Positions 18,173 through 28,195 of a DNA stretch of 64,000 nt are shown one piece after another. The stretch is taken from the NCBI GenBank assembly GCA_945862495.1, contig CAMAYM010000001.1:23959-87958 (forward strand), read 5' to 3'. Made by a program: the position numbers and the translations under genes. The DNA is from Bordetella parapertussis. Lineage in GTDB: Bacteria; Pseudomonadota; Gammaproteobacteria; Burkholderiales; Burkholderiaceae_B. Numbering within the stretch: the first letter of the stretch is position 1; every line of letters starts with the position of its first letter. The notes beneath the pieces were generated by a model, which worked only from the letters and a program-made list of their open reading frames with translations, searched no databases and was not told the DNA's origin.

Positions 18173-21100
18173 CTATCCAAGATTCGGTGCCAGGGTCCGC
18201 TTAACATCCGCCGCGGTCCGACCCGAACGCTTGACGTAGTCCTCGACTTGGTCCTCGCCAATAGGCCCTACGCTAAAGTATTGTGACTGCGGATGACTAA
18301 AGTAAAAGCCAGAGACACTCGCCGCGGGATGCATCGCGTAACTCTCCGTCAGCATCATCCCGATATCCGCACCATCGAGCACCTCAAACATCTCGCGCTT
18401 GACCACATGCTCAGGGCATGCGGGATAGCCTGGAGCGGGTCGAATGCCGACATAAGCTTCCTTGATCATCTGCTCATTGGTCAAGGACTCGTCAGGCACA
18501 TAACCCCAAAGATCCGTGCGAACGCGCGCATGCAAAGCCTCCGCAAAAGCCTCTGCCATACGATCCGCCAATGACTTAAACATGATTGAAGAATAATCAT
18601 CATTGGCTTGTTCAAATTCTTTTTCTTTCTTATCGACACCAATACCGGCGGTCACCGCAAACAGGCCGATATAGTCCATCACACCTGAAGACTTGGGTGC
18701 GATAAAGTCGGCCAGACATTTATTTTCAACGCCCTCGCGCTTGATGCCTTGCTGACGCAGCCCGCGCCACGTAAACAATACTTTTTCACGTGTCTCGTCT
18801 TGATAGATTTCGATGTCATCATCATTGACCGTGTTGGCAGGATAGAAAGAGACCACGCCATTGGCCGTCAACCAACGACCATCGATGATGCGTTTCATCA
18901 TCGCCAAGCCGTCAATATGGACCTTGCGTGCCTGCTCACCTACGATCTTGTCATCGAGGATCGCAGGATATTGCCCAAACAAGCTCCAGGTCTGAAAGAA
19001 GGGGGTCCAGTCGATAAAGCGCGAGAGCTCAGTGAGATCAAAGTTTTTAAAGGTACGTCGACCAATAAACTTGGGACGCGGTGGCTGATACGTTGACCAG
19101 TCAAACTTAGGCTTCGCTGCGCGCGCATCCACCATCGACATCAACGGTGCGATCTGACGATTGGCATGACGACGGCGGACGTCTTCATACTCGACGGCCA
19201 GTTCTTGCAGATAATTATTAGCAGTTTCCGACACCAAATTCTGTGCCACGCCAACAGAGCGGCTGGCATCCGGTACATAAATCACCGGGCCCTCATAGTG
19301 CGGAGCGATCTTGACTGCCGTGTGCACGCGGCTTGTCGTTGCACCTCCAATCATCAGTGGCGTCTTTCGGCTACGGAAGTACTCGTCACGCTGCATCTCA
19401 CTGGCGACATAGGCCATCTCTTCTAGACTGGGCGTGATCAGACCCGACAACCCGATGATATCAACCTGCTCAGCCTTAGCGCGGTTGAGGATCTCGGCGG
19501 CAGGCACCATCACACCCATGTTGATAACTTCAAAGTTATTACACTGAAGCACCACCGTTACAATATTTTTACCAATGTCGTGGACATCGCCCTTGACGGT
19601 CGCGATCAGAATCTTGCCCTTGGCACGTACATCGCCCCCTGCTGCAGCAATCAGCTTTTTTTCCTCTTCGATAAACGGGACAAGGTGACCGACCGCCTGT
19701 TTCATCACACGTGCGGACTTGACCACTTGCGGCAAGAACATCTTGCCTTCACCAAACAAGTCTCCAACAATATTCATGCCGTCCATCAGGGGGCCTTCGA
19801 TCACCTCGATCGGGCGGCCACCACGGTCAGCGATCTGCTGACGAATTTCTTCAGTGTCCTCAATGATGAACTGCGTCATGCCATGCACCATGGCATGCGC
19901 GAGTCGTTTTTCAACGGTCTGCTCACGCCAGGTGAGATCTTCTTCACGTTTGGCACCACTGCCTTTAACGGAATCTGCAAACGCCACCAGACGCTCGGTC
20001 GGTGTGCGCGTGTCATTGGCCTCAGTCAAACCAACAGGCTGTTGGCGATCCAACACCACATCCTCGACCAGATCACGCAGCGTAGGCGAAAGCTCTGCAT
20101 ACACGCCTAACTGTCCCGCATTGACGATACCCATCGTCAGACCTTCGCGGATGGCGTAGTACAAGAAAACAGTATGAATCGCTTCGCGCATGGCTTCGTT
20201 GCCACGGAACGAGAAGCTGACGTTCGAAACCCCGCCCGAAATGCGCGCATGCGGCAGTGCTGCGCGGATCCACTTGGTCGACTCAATAAAATCAACCGCA
20301 TAATGATTGTGCTCTTCGATACCCGTTGCAATCGCAAAAACGTTTGGATCGAAAATAATGTCTTCCGGCGGAAAACCAACTTCGTTGATCAACAAGTTGT
20401 AGGCGCGTGTACAAATTTCCTGTCGGCGCTCAAGCGTGTCGGCCTGGCCTTTCTCATCAAAGGCCATCACCACCGCAGCCGCACCATACAGACGGCACAA
20501 ACGCGCTTGCTTAAGGAAAGGCGCCTCACCCTCTTTGAGGGAAATCGAATTGACAATCGACTTGCCTTGCACGCATTTGAGACCCGTCTCAATGACAGAC
20601 CATTTCGAACTATCGATCATGATCGGCACGCGTGCGATATCCGGCTCTGACGCAATCAAGTTTAAAAACCGATGCATACATGCGGCCGAATCCAACATGG
20701 CTTCGTCCATGTTGATATCGATAATTTGCGCGCCACTCTCGACCTGCTGGCGTGCCACGGCAACCGCTTCGTCGTATTTTTCTTCGCGAATCAGACGCGC
20801 GAACATTTTGCTGCCGGTCACGTTGGTGCGTTCACCCACGTTGACAAACAAGGTCTCACCATCAATGTTGAGCGCCTCTAGTCCTGACAGGCGTGTCTTG
20901 ACGGGGATCTCGGGCACAATCCGAATCGGCAGACTGCATACCTTGTCCGCAATGGCTTTAATGTGCTCAGGTGTTGTGCCGCAACAGCCACCCGCAACGT
21001 TGACCAGGCCCGAACGTGCAAACTCCTCCAGCAAGGCCGACGTATCCGCAGGCGTCTCATCAAATCCGGTCTCACTCATTGGGTTGGGCAGGCCCGCGTT

Positions 21101-21946
21101 CGGATACACGCAAACATAGGTGTCGCAAATCTTGGCTAACTCAGCGATATAGGGGCGCATGAGCGCCGCGCCTAGGGCACAGTTCAGACCAATGGTGATG
21201 GGACGAGCATGACGAACCGAGTTCCAGAAACCCTCAACCGTTTGGCCAGACAAGATACGGCCTGAAGCATCCGTCACGGTCCCGGAGACCATCACAGGCA
21301 AGCGCTCACCGCGTGCTTCAAACACCTCTTCGACCGCAAAAATAGCCGCCTTGGCATTCAGCGTATCAAAAATTGTTTCGATCAAAATCAGATCCACACC
21401 ACCATCGAGCAAGCCATTGAGTTGCTCGATGTATGCGATGCGCAACTCGTCGAACGTCACATTGCGTGCGCCCGGATCATTCACATCAGGAGAGATGGAG
21501 GCCGTCTTGGGTTGCGGCCCCAACGCACCCGCAACAAAACGCGGACGCTCGGGCGTGCTGTACTTGTCGCACGCTGCGCGCGCCAACCGCGCTGATTCCA
21601 GATTCAGCTCGTAGGCGAGCTCAGGCAAGTCGTAATCACCCTGCGCAATGGTGGTGGCACCAAACGTATTGGTCTCCACGGCATCAGCCCCGGCCTCGAA
21701 GTACTGCTCGTGGATCGCCTGAATAATGTCGGGACGCACGAGCGACAACAACTCGTTATTGCCTTTGACGTCTTTGCCATGGCCTGCAAAACGACTGCCA
21801 CGAAAGTCCGCCTCGGACAGTTTGTACGTCTGAATCATCGTGCCCATCGCGCCATCGAGAATCATGATGCGCTCAGCCAATAAGCGTGCAAATGCCGCAC
21901 CTCTGGTGTAACGATCGATGGGATAGGGCAATGTTGGGTAGGTCAT
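18173..21946 (-). CDS. metH: cobalamin-dependent methionine synthase
   Basis: A 1257-residue full-length MetH that moves the methyl group of 5-methyl-THF to homocysteine via methylcobalamin. Domains in order: homocysteine/zinc domain (about 15-350, with GLNCALG and the GGCCGTT zinc cysteines), pterin-binding domain (about 375-640), cobalamin cap and Rossmann domain with DVHDIG (D787, H789, G792; H789 is the lower cobalt ligand), and the SAM-dependent reactivation domain (about 930-1257). It is divergent from btuB across a 402-base region. I find no riboswitch on the metH strand itself. Confidence 0.97.
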   Translation of the reverse strand: MTYPTLPYPIDRYTRGAAFARLLAERIMILDGAMGTMIQTYKLSEADFRGSRFAGHGKDVKGNNELLSLVRPDIIQAIHEQYFEAGADAVETNTFGATTIAQGDYDLPELAYELNLESARLARAACDKYSTPERPRFVAGALGPQPKTASISPDVNDPGARNVTFDELRIAYIEQLNGLLDGGVDLILIETIFDTLNAKAAIFAVEEVFEARGERLPVMVSGTVTDASGRILSGQTVEGFWNSVRHARPITIGLNCALGAALMRPYIAELAKICDTYVCVYPNAGLPNPMSETGFDETPADTSALLEEFARSGLVNVAGGCCGTTPEHIKAIADKVCSLPIRIVPEIPVKTRLSGLEALNIDGETLFVNVGERTNVTGSKMFARLIREEKYDEAVAVARQQVESGAQIIDINMDEAMLDSAACMHRFLNLIASEPDIARVPIMIDSSKWSVIETGLKCVQGKSIVNSISLKEGEAPFLKQARLCRLYGAAAVVMAFDEKGQADTLERRQEICTRAYNLLINEVGFPPEDIIFDPNVFAIATGIEEHNHYAVDFIESTKWIRAALPHARISGGVSNVSFSFRGNEAMREAIHTVFLYYAIREGLTMGIVNAGQLGVYAELSPTLRDLVEDVVLDRQQPVGLTEANDTRTPTERLVAFADSVKGSGAKREEDLTWREQTVEKRLAHAMVHGMTQFIIEDTEEIRQQIADRGGRPIEVIEGPLMDGMNIVGDLFGEGKMFLPQVVKSARVMKQAVGHLVPFIEEEKKLIAAAGGDVRAKGKILIATVKGDVHDIGKNIVTVVLQCNNFEVINMGVMVPAAEILNRAKAEQVDIIGLSGLITPSLEEMAYVASEMQRDEYFRSRKTPLMIGGATTSRVHTAVKIAPHYEGPVIYVPDASRSVGVAQNLVSETANNYLQELAVEYEDVRRRHANRQIAPLMSMVDARAAKPKFDWSTYQPPRPKFIGRRTFKNFDLTELSRFIDWTPFFQTWSLFGQYPAILDDKIVGEQARKVHIDGLAMMKRIIDGRWLTANGVVSFYPANTVNDDDIEIYQDETREKVLFTWRGLRQQGIKREGVENKCLADFIAPKSSGVMDYIGLFAVTAGIGVDKKEKEFEQANDDYSSIMFKSLADRMAEAFAEALHARVRTDLWGYVPDESLTNEQMIKEAYVGIRPAPGYPACPEHVVKREMFEVLDGADIGMMLTESYAMHPAASVSGFYFSHPQSQYFSVGPIGEDQVEDYVKRSGRTAADVKRTLAPNLG

Positions 21947-22053
21947 GATGAGTCAAAAAAACGTGAAGTCCAGAGCATAAGACTTGGTTGCTAAAAGAAT
22001 TGAGCCGGTCAGCAAAACCCTTCGCACAATGCGCAGCAAAATAACCAGTCAGT

Positions 22054-22083
22054 TTAACAAAAGAGGGGTCGTGATACAGTAAT
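22054..22083 (+). promoter_or_regulatory. probable promoter of btuB
   Basis: TTAACA (22054-22059) and AGTAAT (22078-22083) are 18 bases apart. Transcription from here would begin near 22090, exactly where the cobalamin aptamer starts, which supports the call despite the weak -10 box. The rest of 21947-22090 is the metH leader side and shows nothing else I can name. Confidence 0.4.
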
Positions 22084-22090
22084 ACCAGAA

Positions 22091-22270
22091 TTGGTGCTTT
22101 CGATGCAAAAACCTTATTGCCACAAGCAATATCGTGCATTGGGAAAGTTAAACGGGAAACAGGGAGATCGATCCACACGGATCCTCGTGCCTGTGCTGCC
22201 CCCGCAACGGTCAACGTCCGGTCCTTCAACAGTGAAGCCCGCCTGACGCCAGCCCGATACCGGCCAGTTT
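22091..22270 (+). promoter_or_regulatory. cobalamin riboswitch upstream of btuB
   Basis: The order of elements is that of the AdoCbl riboswitch: TTGGTGC, GGGAA near 22141, the B12 box GCTGCCCCCGCAAC (22195-22208), then GTGAAGCCCGCC and GCCAGCCCGATACCGGCC. After it come a GTGCG/CGCAC hairpin (22317-22330) and the ACGAGG ribosome binding site (22337-22342). CTCGT at 22293-22297 could pair with ACGAG at 22337-22341 and hide it. Expected to shut down B12 uptake when cobalamin is plentiful. Confidence 0.93.
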
Positions 22271-22348
22271 GTGTGGGATGGGTGCTTTACAACTCGTCCT
22301 TTTGAACGTTCAGGATGTGCGGGGACGCACGTCACTACGAGGTTTCTC

Positions 22349-24352
22349 ATGCTTCACTCTGTCTGCCGGCTCAAACCCGGTCGTATTTCCATTGCTTTAG
22401 TCATTTCCGGCGCTTTTTTTTCCGGCCTCGGCCTCAACCTCATTACCCCCACACGCGTGCTGGCTCAGCCTGCGCCCGCAGCAAACGCCCCTGCAGTCGC
22501 TGCCGTTCCCGCTGCCAATCCCGTTCCACAACTCGCCACGATCGTCGTGACGCCAGCGCGCACGCCAGAGCCGCTGTCGCAAACGCTGGGTGATAACAGT
22601 GTGATTACAAGGGAGACCCTCGATACGCTGCCCAATGGCACACTTTCAGATGCACTAATCCGCGAGCACAGCATTGAGGGCGTCAATCTGGGCGGTCCGC
22701 AAACCGTCAGCACCATCAACATTCGTGGCACCAATAGCAATCAGTCACTTGTATTAATCGATGGCATACGCGTGAATAACGCCACCAATGGTCTGCCGCC
22801 GCTTAACGCGATCCCGCTCAATAGCATCGAACGGATTGAAATCGTCCGTGGCACGAGCAGCAGCTTATACGGTGCCGATGCGATTGGTGGCGTCGTCAAT
22901 ATCATTACGCGCAGCGATACGGAAAGACCCTTCTCCGCTTATGCGAATGCAGGCGTCGGCACCTATGCCTCCACCGAGTACGATGCCGGCTTTTCGGGCG
23001 CCAAGGACGGCTGGAGCTACAGCTTGTTTGGCGGCTATGGGCAAAGTGCAGGCTTTAACGCCACGAAACGCTCCAATTACTATCAAAACCCGGACAAGGA
23101 CTCGTATTACCGCAGCAATATCGGCGGCGCGCTCGGCTATACCTGGAAACCTGGTCAAACGCTGACCTTGCAAACCTACCAGTCACAAGTCAACGGCAGC
23201 TACGATGCTGGCGCGCCTTATTTTGGAGACCGTGGGATTCAAACCCTCAGCAACAACATCCTGACGAGTCGAAATGTGATTTCCTCTTTCTGGACCAGTA
23301 CGCTGCGGGCCGGCTTTTCAACAGATGTATACAAAACGATCAATGTCGATGCCACGCAAAATTTCTACAACACCCCAGATGGTAAACAGCATTTCAAAAC
23401 CAATCAGAGCCAGTATGTGTGGCAAAACGATCTGACTTTTTCACCCACGCAGATTGTGAGTCTTGCCTATGAAAGGCTTGAACAAAATGTCGATGGCGCC
23501 TTAGTTGACAACATTTCTCCTGGTGTCGTGAACTATCAGCAAACTTCTCGTTTCACCAATTCGCTATTGGCGATTTATCGTGGCACTTGGGGTCCGCAAT
23601 CCGTGCAGGCCAGCGTACGCAATGACAACAACTCTCAGTTTGGCAACGTCACGACTGGCAGCCTGTCCTATGGACTTGAGCTCACGCCAAGCTGGAAAGC
23701 CAGCATCGGAGCCAACACTGGCTTTAGAGCACCTAATTTCAATGAACTCTACTGGCCCGTCACGCCTGGCTTTATGGGTAACCCTTTGCTGCAGCCAGAA
23801 CGTTCACAAAATATTGAAGCGGGAATCAAATATACGACGGACAAGACTCAACTCGGCCTTACGCTCTATCGAAACAACATCGACAATCTGATCTTGAACG
23901 AGCCCTCTATTCCTGGAGATTTCTATTCGCCTTATACGCCAAGGAACATTGATCGTGCACTCATCACAGGCATCACACTTACCGGATCTCAGAAAATCGG
24001 GTCCAACACTCTGGTTAAAGGCAGCTTCGACTGGTCTAATCCGCGCAATGCCAACACTGGTGAACTTTTGCCTCAACGTGCTCAGCGGGTATTCAAAATG
24101 GCGATCGATCAATACCTAGGTCAAGCAAAATTAACCGGTGAATTTTTCGTGACGTCTCAACGTCGCGATGCGATGACCAATGATACGCTTGGTGGTTTTG
24201 GACTCATGAACTTAGTGGGCAGTTATCCACTCACAGAAAATACCGATATTCAGGTTCGCTGGAATAACGTTTTTGCAAAGCAATACACACTTGTGCAGGG
24301 CTATGCCAATCCAGGTTCAAATGTCTTTGTGAATCTCGCGCTCAAAATGTAG
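22349..24352 (+). CDS. btuB: TonB-dependent outer-membrane receptor, probably for cobalamin (BtuB-like)
   Basis: A 667-residue receptor. I start it at 22349, where ACGAGG is six bases before the ATG and a signal peptide follows (about 1-40, ending in RVLAQ); a longer frame from 22271 runs through the riboswitch leader. A TonB box-like ATIVVTPAR lies near residue 63, the plug domain shows STINIRGTNSNQSLVLIDG and VRGTSSSLYGADAIGGVVNI (about 115-190), and the rest forms a 22-strand barrel with TGFRAPNFNELY and NLEPERSQN-like motifs. Control by a cobalamin riboswitch and the adjacent BtuF make cobalamin the likely ligand. Confidence 0.9.
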   Translation: MLHSVCRLKPGRISIALVISGAFFSGLGLNLITPTRVLAQPAPAANAPAVAAVPAANPVPQLATIVVTPARTPEPLSQTLGDNSVITRETLDTLPNGTLSDALIREHSIEGVNLGGPQTVSTINIRGTNSNQSLVLIDGIRVNNATNGLPPLNAIPLNSIERIEIVRGTSSSLYGADAIGGVVNIITRSDTERPFSAYANAGVGTYASTEYDAGFSGAKDGWSYSLFGGYGQSAGFNATKRSNYYQNPDKDSYYRSNIGGALGYTWKPGQTLTLQTYQSQVNGSYDAGAPYFGDRGIQTLSNNILTSRNVISSFWTSTLRAGFSTDVYKTINVDATQNFYNTPDGKQHFKTNQSQYVWQNDLTFSPTQIVSLAYERLEQNVDGALVDNISPGVVNYQQTSRFTNSLLAIYRGTWGPQSVQASVRNDNNSQFGNVTTGSLSYGLELTPSWKASIGANTGFRAPNFNELYWPVTPGFMGNPLLQPERSQNIEAGIKYTTDKTQLGLTLYRNNIDNLILNEPSIPGDFYSPYTPRNIDRALITGITLTGSQKIGSNTLVKGSFDWSNPRNANTGELLPQRAQRVFKMAIDQYLGQAKLTGEFFVTSQRRDAMTNDTLGGFGLMNLVGSYPLTENTDIQVRWNNVFAKQYTLVQGYANPGSNVFVNLALKM

Positions 24353-24378
24353 TGCGATACAGTTAAGGTCAATATTGC

Positions 24379-25263
24379 GTGTTGAAAAACTTTGTCGTGG
24401 CATGCATGAGCGCGATGGTGTGGCTCGCTTTGATGCCCCACTCTCACGCACAAACACGCGTCACCGATGATCGCGGCGTGCGCATTGAACTGTCAGCACC
24501 CGCTCGTCGCGTCATCACACTCTCACCACACGCAACTGAACTGGTCTTCGCTGCGGGCGGCGGTACTCACATCGCCGCAACCGTTAATGCCAGCGACTTT
24601 CCAGAAGCCGCTCGCGCACTCCCGCGAATAGGTGAAGGTTTACAGCCAGAGCCAGAACGTTTAATCCGCCTGAAGCCGGACTTGTTGATTGGATGGCAAG
24701 CGTCACAGTTTTCATCACGGAATGCTTTGCGCATCCCCTCTTTCCTTAGCGCCCCCAAAACACTTAGCGACATCCCTGACACAATCGAAAAATTTGGAAA
24801 GTTGCTCGGTACGCTAGACGCAGCGAAACCACGCGCCGCAGCGCTCAGAGTTCAAATTAACCATTTAAAACAAGCCCCTGTTTCAGGCGCTCCCGTCCGA
24901 GTTTTTTTACAAGTTGGAGAGCCTCCCGAGTACTCGCTCAACCATTCACACTTGCTGTCGCAGATTGTCCAAGCCTGCGGGGGAAGCAATGTTTTTGGCT
25001 CTTCGGCGGCGATCGCGCCTAAAATCAGCACTGAAAGTGTCTTGGCGCAACGCCCAGAGCTCGTTTTGCTCGGGAGAATCGGGGCGCCAGCAACACCCAC
25101 TGCAGACGAGGCGACTCAACAGTACTGGTCACGCCTGCATTTGCCGGCCGCGCAGGCGGGGCGCGTCTATGTGATGGATTCAGATGTACTCTATCGACCC
25201 GGCCCAAGACTGATCGAAGCGGCACAAGCAATTTGCAGCATCATTGAACAAGCCCGAAAATAG
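24379..25263 (+). CDS. btuF: cobalamin ABC-transporter substrate-binding protein (BtuF-like)
   Basis: A 294-residue periplasmic binding protein of the class III (FecB/BtuF) type. It uses a GTG start at 24379, 26 bases after btuB, and has a signal peptide (about 1-24, cut after SHA). RVITLSPHATELVFAAGGG and IGEGLQPEPERLIRLKPDLLIGW are typical BtuF motifs and the long backbone helix lies in the middle. It would pass vitamin B12 from BtuB to an inner-membrane BtuCD importer, but no btuC or btuD follows: thiG comes next. Heme or siderophore binding is less likely given the riboswitch. Confidence 0.87.
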   Translation: MLKNFVVACMSAMVWLALMPHSHAQTRVTDDRGVRIELSAPARRVITLSPHATELVFAAGGGTHIAATVNASDFPEAARALPRIGEGLQPEPERLIRLKPDLLIGWQASQFSSRNALRIPSFLSAPKTLSDIPDTIEKFGKLLGTLDAAKPRAAALRVQINHLKQAPVSGAPVRVFLQVGEPPEYSLNHSHLLSQIVQACGGSNVFGSSAAIAPKISTESVLAQRPELVLLGRIGAPATPTADEATQQYWSRLHLPAAQAGRVYVMDSDVLYRPGPRLIEAAQAICSIIEQARK

Positions 25264-25286
25264 CGGGTGACGCTATATAACCGAGA

Positions 25287-26102
25287 ATGCTTATGAAGAA
25301 CGCCCCCACAGATCCGCTGATTATCGCTGGAAAAACCTATCATTCCAGACTTCTGGTCGGAACCGGTAAATACAAAGACTTCGAACAGACGCGCCAAGCG
25401 ATCGATGCGAGCGGGGCTGAGATCATCACTGTCGCCATTCGACGCACGAATATTGGACAAAACGCACAAGAGCCGAGCCTGCTTGAGTATTTGCCCTCTC
25501 ACCAATTCACCTTACTGCCCAACACAGCGGGCTGCTACAGCGCAGAAGATGCCGTACGTACGCTTCGCCTCGCCCGTGAGTTGCTCGACGGACATCGCTT
25601 GGTCAAGCTCGAAGTGCTCGGCGATCCACACACGCTTTTCCCGAACATGCCTGAAACTCTCGCGGCCGCAAAAACGCTCGTGGCCGACGGCTTTGACGTA
25701 ATGGTCTATTGCACGGATGACCCTGTGCAGTGCCGCATGCTTGAGGATATTGGTTGCGTAGCTGTCATGCCCTTAGCTTCCCTCATTGGCTCTGGCATGG
25801 GCATCCTCAACCCTTGGAACCTGCGCTTGATTATTGATCAGGCTCGTGTGCCCGTTCTGGTCGATGCCGGTGTTGGCACAGCGTCTGATGCCACGATTGC
25901 CATGGAGCTTGGCTGTGACGGCGTACTCATGAATACGGCCATTGCAGGGGCGCAACAACCTGTTCTGATGGCGAGTGCCATGAAAAAAGGCGTCGAAGCC
26001 GGTCGCGAGGCCTATCTCGCTGGGCGCGTTCCCCGCAAAACCTATCAGGCCGCACCAAGCTCACCCACGACGGGCTTAATCACGCCCAAGTGTCCCTCAT
26101 GA
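25287..26102 (+). CDS. thiG: thiazole synthase
   Basis: A 271-residue TIM-barrel enzyme that builds the thiazole phosphate of thiamine from DXP, dehydroglycine and ThiS thiocarboxylate. The Schiff-base lysine is K107 in LVKLEVLGD, and the GVGTASDA and [14 protein letters not shown] phosphate-binding segments are present. An alternative start two codons downstream (25293) is equally possible. It begins 23 bases after btuF with no promoter or TPP riboswitch between, so it probably shares the B12-controlled transcript. The sulfur carrier gene thiS, often next to thiG, is absent from this window. Confidence 0.95.
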   Translation: MLMKNAPTDPLIIAGKTYHSRLLVGTGKYKDFEQTRQAIDASGAEIITVAIRRTNIGQNAQEPSLLEYLPSHQFTLLPNTAGCYSAEDAVRTLRLARELLDGHRLVKLEVLGDPHTLFPNMPETLAAAKTLVADGFDVMVYCTDDPVQCRMLEDIGCVAVMPLASLIGSGMGILNPWNLRLIIDQARVPVLVDAGVGTASDATIAMELGCDGVLMNTAIAGAQQPVLMASAMKKGVEAGREAYLAGRVPRKTYQAAPSSPTTGLITPKCPS

Positions 26103-26950
26103 GTCAAGATCAAGCGCCGCGCCCGATTCCCAATACACTGACGATCGCCGGCATAGATCCCTCTGGGGGCGCAGGTATTCTTGCCGATGTCAAAGCCATG
26201 AGTGCCTTAGGTGCCTATGCCTGTGCGGTCGTTGCCGCCCTCACCGCTCAAAACACCCAAGCGGTCACAGATATTTCGCCGGTTAATCCACAGTTTGTTC
26301 GCGCACAGATTGATACGCTGTTTGCGGATGTCACCATCCATGCCACCAAAATTGGCATGCTAGGCCAGACCGGTATCATCGAAGTCGTAGCGGATCGCTT
26401 AGGTCATTTCAAACCAGAACATATTGTCCTCGATCCTGTGATGGTGGCCAAAAGTGGTGATCTGCTGCTCGAACAAAAAGCCGTCGGCGCTCTGAGAGAG
26501 CAACTCCTCCCACTCGCCACGATCCTCACACCCAACCTCCCGGAGGCCGGCGTCTTGCTTGAAATGCGGAGTGTGGAGACCGTTCGCGAGATGCGCCGCG
26601 TTGCCGAGCGGTTGCGCAACCTGATGACCCATGGAGGACACCGTTGGGTACTCGTCAAAGGGGGGCATTTACCCGGCAATGACACCATCGATATCCTGCA
26701 CGATGGCGATCAGATGATAGAGTTGCCTGGACATCGCATTCCTACACGTAATACACATGGGACGGGTTGCACCTTATCATCCGCCTTGACGGCCCTCCTG
26801 CCTCAGACGGAAAGCGTACCCATTGCCACAAAAATAGCAAAAGATTACTTAATTCAAGCGATTTTGCACGCCGACTCTCTCCAAGTGGGTCAAGGACATG
26901 GTCCAGTCCATCACTTTCACAAACTATGGGCAGGAAAACCCTTACAATAA
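26099..26950 (+). CDS. thiD: hydroxymethylpyrimidine/phosphomethylpyrimidine kinase
   Basis: A 283-residue ribokinase-fold enzyme that phosphorylates HMP-P to HMP-PP for thiamine synthesis. Motifs include [21 protein letters not shown] at the N-terminus, the [11 protein letters not shown] middle and the anion-hole/base motif [15 protein letters not shown] near residue 213. The ATG at 26099 overlaps the thiG stop (ATGA), so the two are translationally coupled; a GTG at 26090 is less likely. The stop codon lies inside a perfect 12-bp inverted repeat. Confidence 0.95.
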   Translation: MSQDQAPRPIPNTLTIAGIDPSGGAGILADVKAMSALGAYACAVVAALTAQNTQAVTDISPVNPQFVRAQIDTLFADVTIHATKIGMLGQTGIIEVVADRLGHFKPEHIVLDPVMVAKSGDLLLEQKAVGALREQLLPLATILTPNLPEAGVLLEMRSVETVREMRRVAERLRNLMTHGGHRWVLVKGGHLPGNDTIDILHDGDQMIELPGHRIPTRNTHGTGCTLSSALTALLPQTESVPIATKIAKDYLIQAILHADSLQVGQGHGPVHHFHKLWAGKPLQ

Positions 26951-26959
26951 GGGTTTTCC
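26933..26959. repeat. perfect 12-bp inverted repeat over the thiD stop codon
   Basis: GGAAAACCCTTA (26933-26944) and TAAGGGTTTTCC (26948-26959) are exact reverse complements with a three-base loop. The thiD TAA is the first codon of the right arm. The T run is part of the stem rather than after it, so this may be a poor terminator, an attenuator, or an mRNA 3'-end stabiliser before the next gene. Confidence 0.75.
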
Positions 26960-27005
26960 GCCATGTGCCATTGTTGAGCGACCGACTTGTCGCCCCGTTG
27001 ATCTT

Positions 27006-27686
27006 ATGAAAGCCAATACTTTGCCTGATATCGAACGCGCGCGCTACAACATGATCGAACAACAGATTCGTCCCTGGGACGTGTCTGACAGCAAGGTGCT
27101 TGAGGCGCTCTTTAGTGTCAAGCGAGAGCTTTTTGTTCCTTCTGCTTATCGGTCACATTCCTTTTCGGATCTTGACATCCCGCTCACGATTTCGGCGGGT
27201 GATACCCATCAAACCATGCTCGCGCCCAAGCTCGAAGCCAAATTCACTCAACTTCTCCAGCTCAAAGAAGACGACTGCGTCTTAGAGGTAGGAACGGGTT
27301 CTGGCTACCAAGCCGCACTCCTCGCTTACCTCGCACGTGGCGTCACATCCATTGAAATCGACCCGCGCCTCACCGCCTTTGCGCAACTCAATCTCCAACA
27401 AGCGGGCATCAGTAATGTCACAGTTGAGACTGGGGACGGCAGTAACGGTTGGGGTACCACTGAATACGACGCCATCTTGGTCACAGGCGCTCTGCCCGCC
27501 ATACCAGATGCACTCAAGTATCAGCTCTGCGAAGGTGGACGTATGGTGGTGGTAGTGGGCCAAGCCCCTGCGATGACCGCGTATCGCATCACGCGCACCA
27601 CGGCAGCAAGCTTTGAAACCACACCCTTATTTGAAACCGTGATCAAACCCCTCAGCGGGCATTGTCCATCCAAGTTCAAATTTTGA
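27006..27686 (+). CDS. protein-L-isoaspartate O-methyltransferase-like protein
   Basis: A 226-residue SAM-dependent methyltransferase of the Pcm family, which repairs isoaspartyl residues. Motif I is VLEVGTGSGYQAALLAYL (near 83-100), followed by IEIDPRL (near 107) and a GDGSNGW loop. The start at 27006 (MKANTLPDIERARYNMIEQQIRPW) agrees with other betaproteobacterial members; longer frames run into thiD. The N-terminal RYNMIEQQIRPWDV differs from true Pcm (which has a VRPHPF-like segment), so it belongs to a divergent branch often annotated only as Pcm family, and the repair activity is uncertain. Confidence 0.85.
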   Translation: MKANTLPDIERARYNMIEQQIRPWDVSDSKVLEALFSVKRELFVPSAYRSHSFSDLDIPLTISAGDTHQTMLAPKLEAKFTQLLQLKEDDCVLEVGTGSGYQAALLAYLARGVTSIEIDPRLTAFAQLNLQQAGISNVTVETGDGSNGWGTTEYDAILVTGALPAIPDALKYQLCEGGRMVVVVGQAPAMTAYRITRTTAASFETTPLFETVIKPLSGHCPSKFKF

Positions 27687-27711
27687 TTCCGCGCTAAGTC
27701 TGGCGGATTTT
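27687..27711 (+). terminator. weak terminator after the Pcm-like gene
   Basis: TCCGC (27687-27691) pairs with GCGGA (27702-27706), followed by TTTTT. The stem is only 5 bp and overlaps the 3' end of the convergent adenylyltransferase gene, so the call is tentative. Confidence 0.3.
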
Positions 27712-28185
27712 TGTGACGAGTGCGGTTGTTGACCGCGCAAATTCAAACGGTATCGCGATGGCTTTACCGCCCCAAGATTCCACCAGCGCGGTCTCTGGCA
27801 ATACCTGCATATCGTAATCCCCGCCTTTGACAATGATGTCAGGTCTGAGCAAGCCGATCAGCGCAACAGGGGTATCTTCGTCAAAAAAAGTCACGGCCGT
27901 TACACACGCCAGCGACGCAAGCAAGGCAGCGCGATCTTGCGCAGTGTTGAGTGGACGATCTGGACCCTTGCCTAATCTACGCGCAGAAGCATCGGTATTG
28001 ATCGCAACCACTAGTGTTGCGCCTAGCTGTGCCGCCTGATCCAGATAGGTCACATGGCCACGGTGCAAGATGTCGAAGACCCCATTGGTAAACACCACGG
28101 GGCCCGACCAGTCGCCTGAGGAAATGCGTTGCGCACACACCTCAGGCGAAAGAATCTTGTCTTCAAAACGGGCACGCATCAACAA
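27694..28185 (-). CDS. rfaE2: D-beta-D-heptose 1-phosphate adenylyltransferase (separate RfaE domain II)
   Basis: A 163-residue nucleotidyltransferase that makes ADP-heptose for the LPS inner core. The cytidylyltransferase-fold signature is FTNGVFDILHRGH with H41 and H44, and the GGDYDMQVLPET segment (near 114) is also typical. In E. coli this activity is the C-terminal half of the fused HldE; here the kinase half is not attached, as is usual in betaproteobacteria. A phosphoheptose isomerase-type gene occurs at 53461, and Kdo and LPS export genes at 44-48 kb. It lies 10 bases downstream of the ferritin-like gene. Confidence 0.92.
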   Translation of the reverse strand: MLMRARFEDKILSPEVCAQRISSGDWSGPVVFTNGVFDILHRGHVTYLDQAAQLGATLVVAINTDASARRLGKGPDRPLNTAQDRAALLASLACVTAVTFFDEDTPVALIGLLRPDIIVKGGDYDMQVLPETALVESWGGKAIAIPFEFARSTTALVTKIRQT

Positions 28186-28195
28186 TGCTCGCGCT

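Noticed and set aside
18145..18173. GGTGAG/CTCACC stem with a run of eight C between the acyltransferase gene and metH
   Set aside because: Short stem, large loop and no T run; not convincing as a terminator.
21947..22090. Possible SAM, SAH or second cobalamin riboswitch on the metH strand
   Set aside because: Read on the minus strand, none of the conserved core sequences is visible.
22271..22348. Upstream extension of btuB into the leader
   Set aside because: The leader after the cobalamin riboswitch is untranslated; the signal peptide starts at 22349.
22780..23180. Overlapping reading frames of 100 residues or more on both strands within btuB
   Set aside because: Their composition is that of a shadow of the barrel gene, and there is no ribosome binding site.
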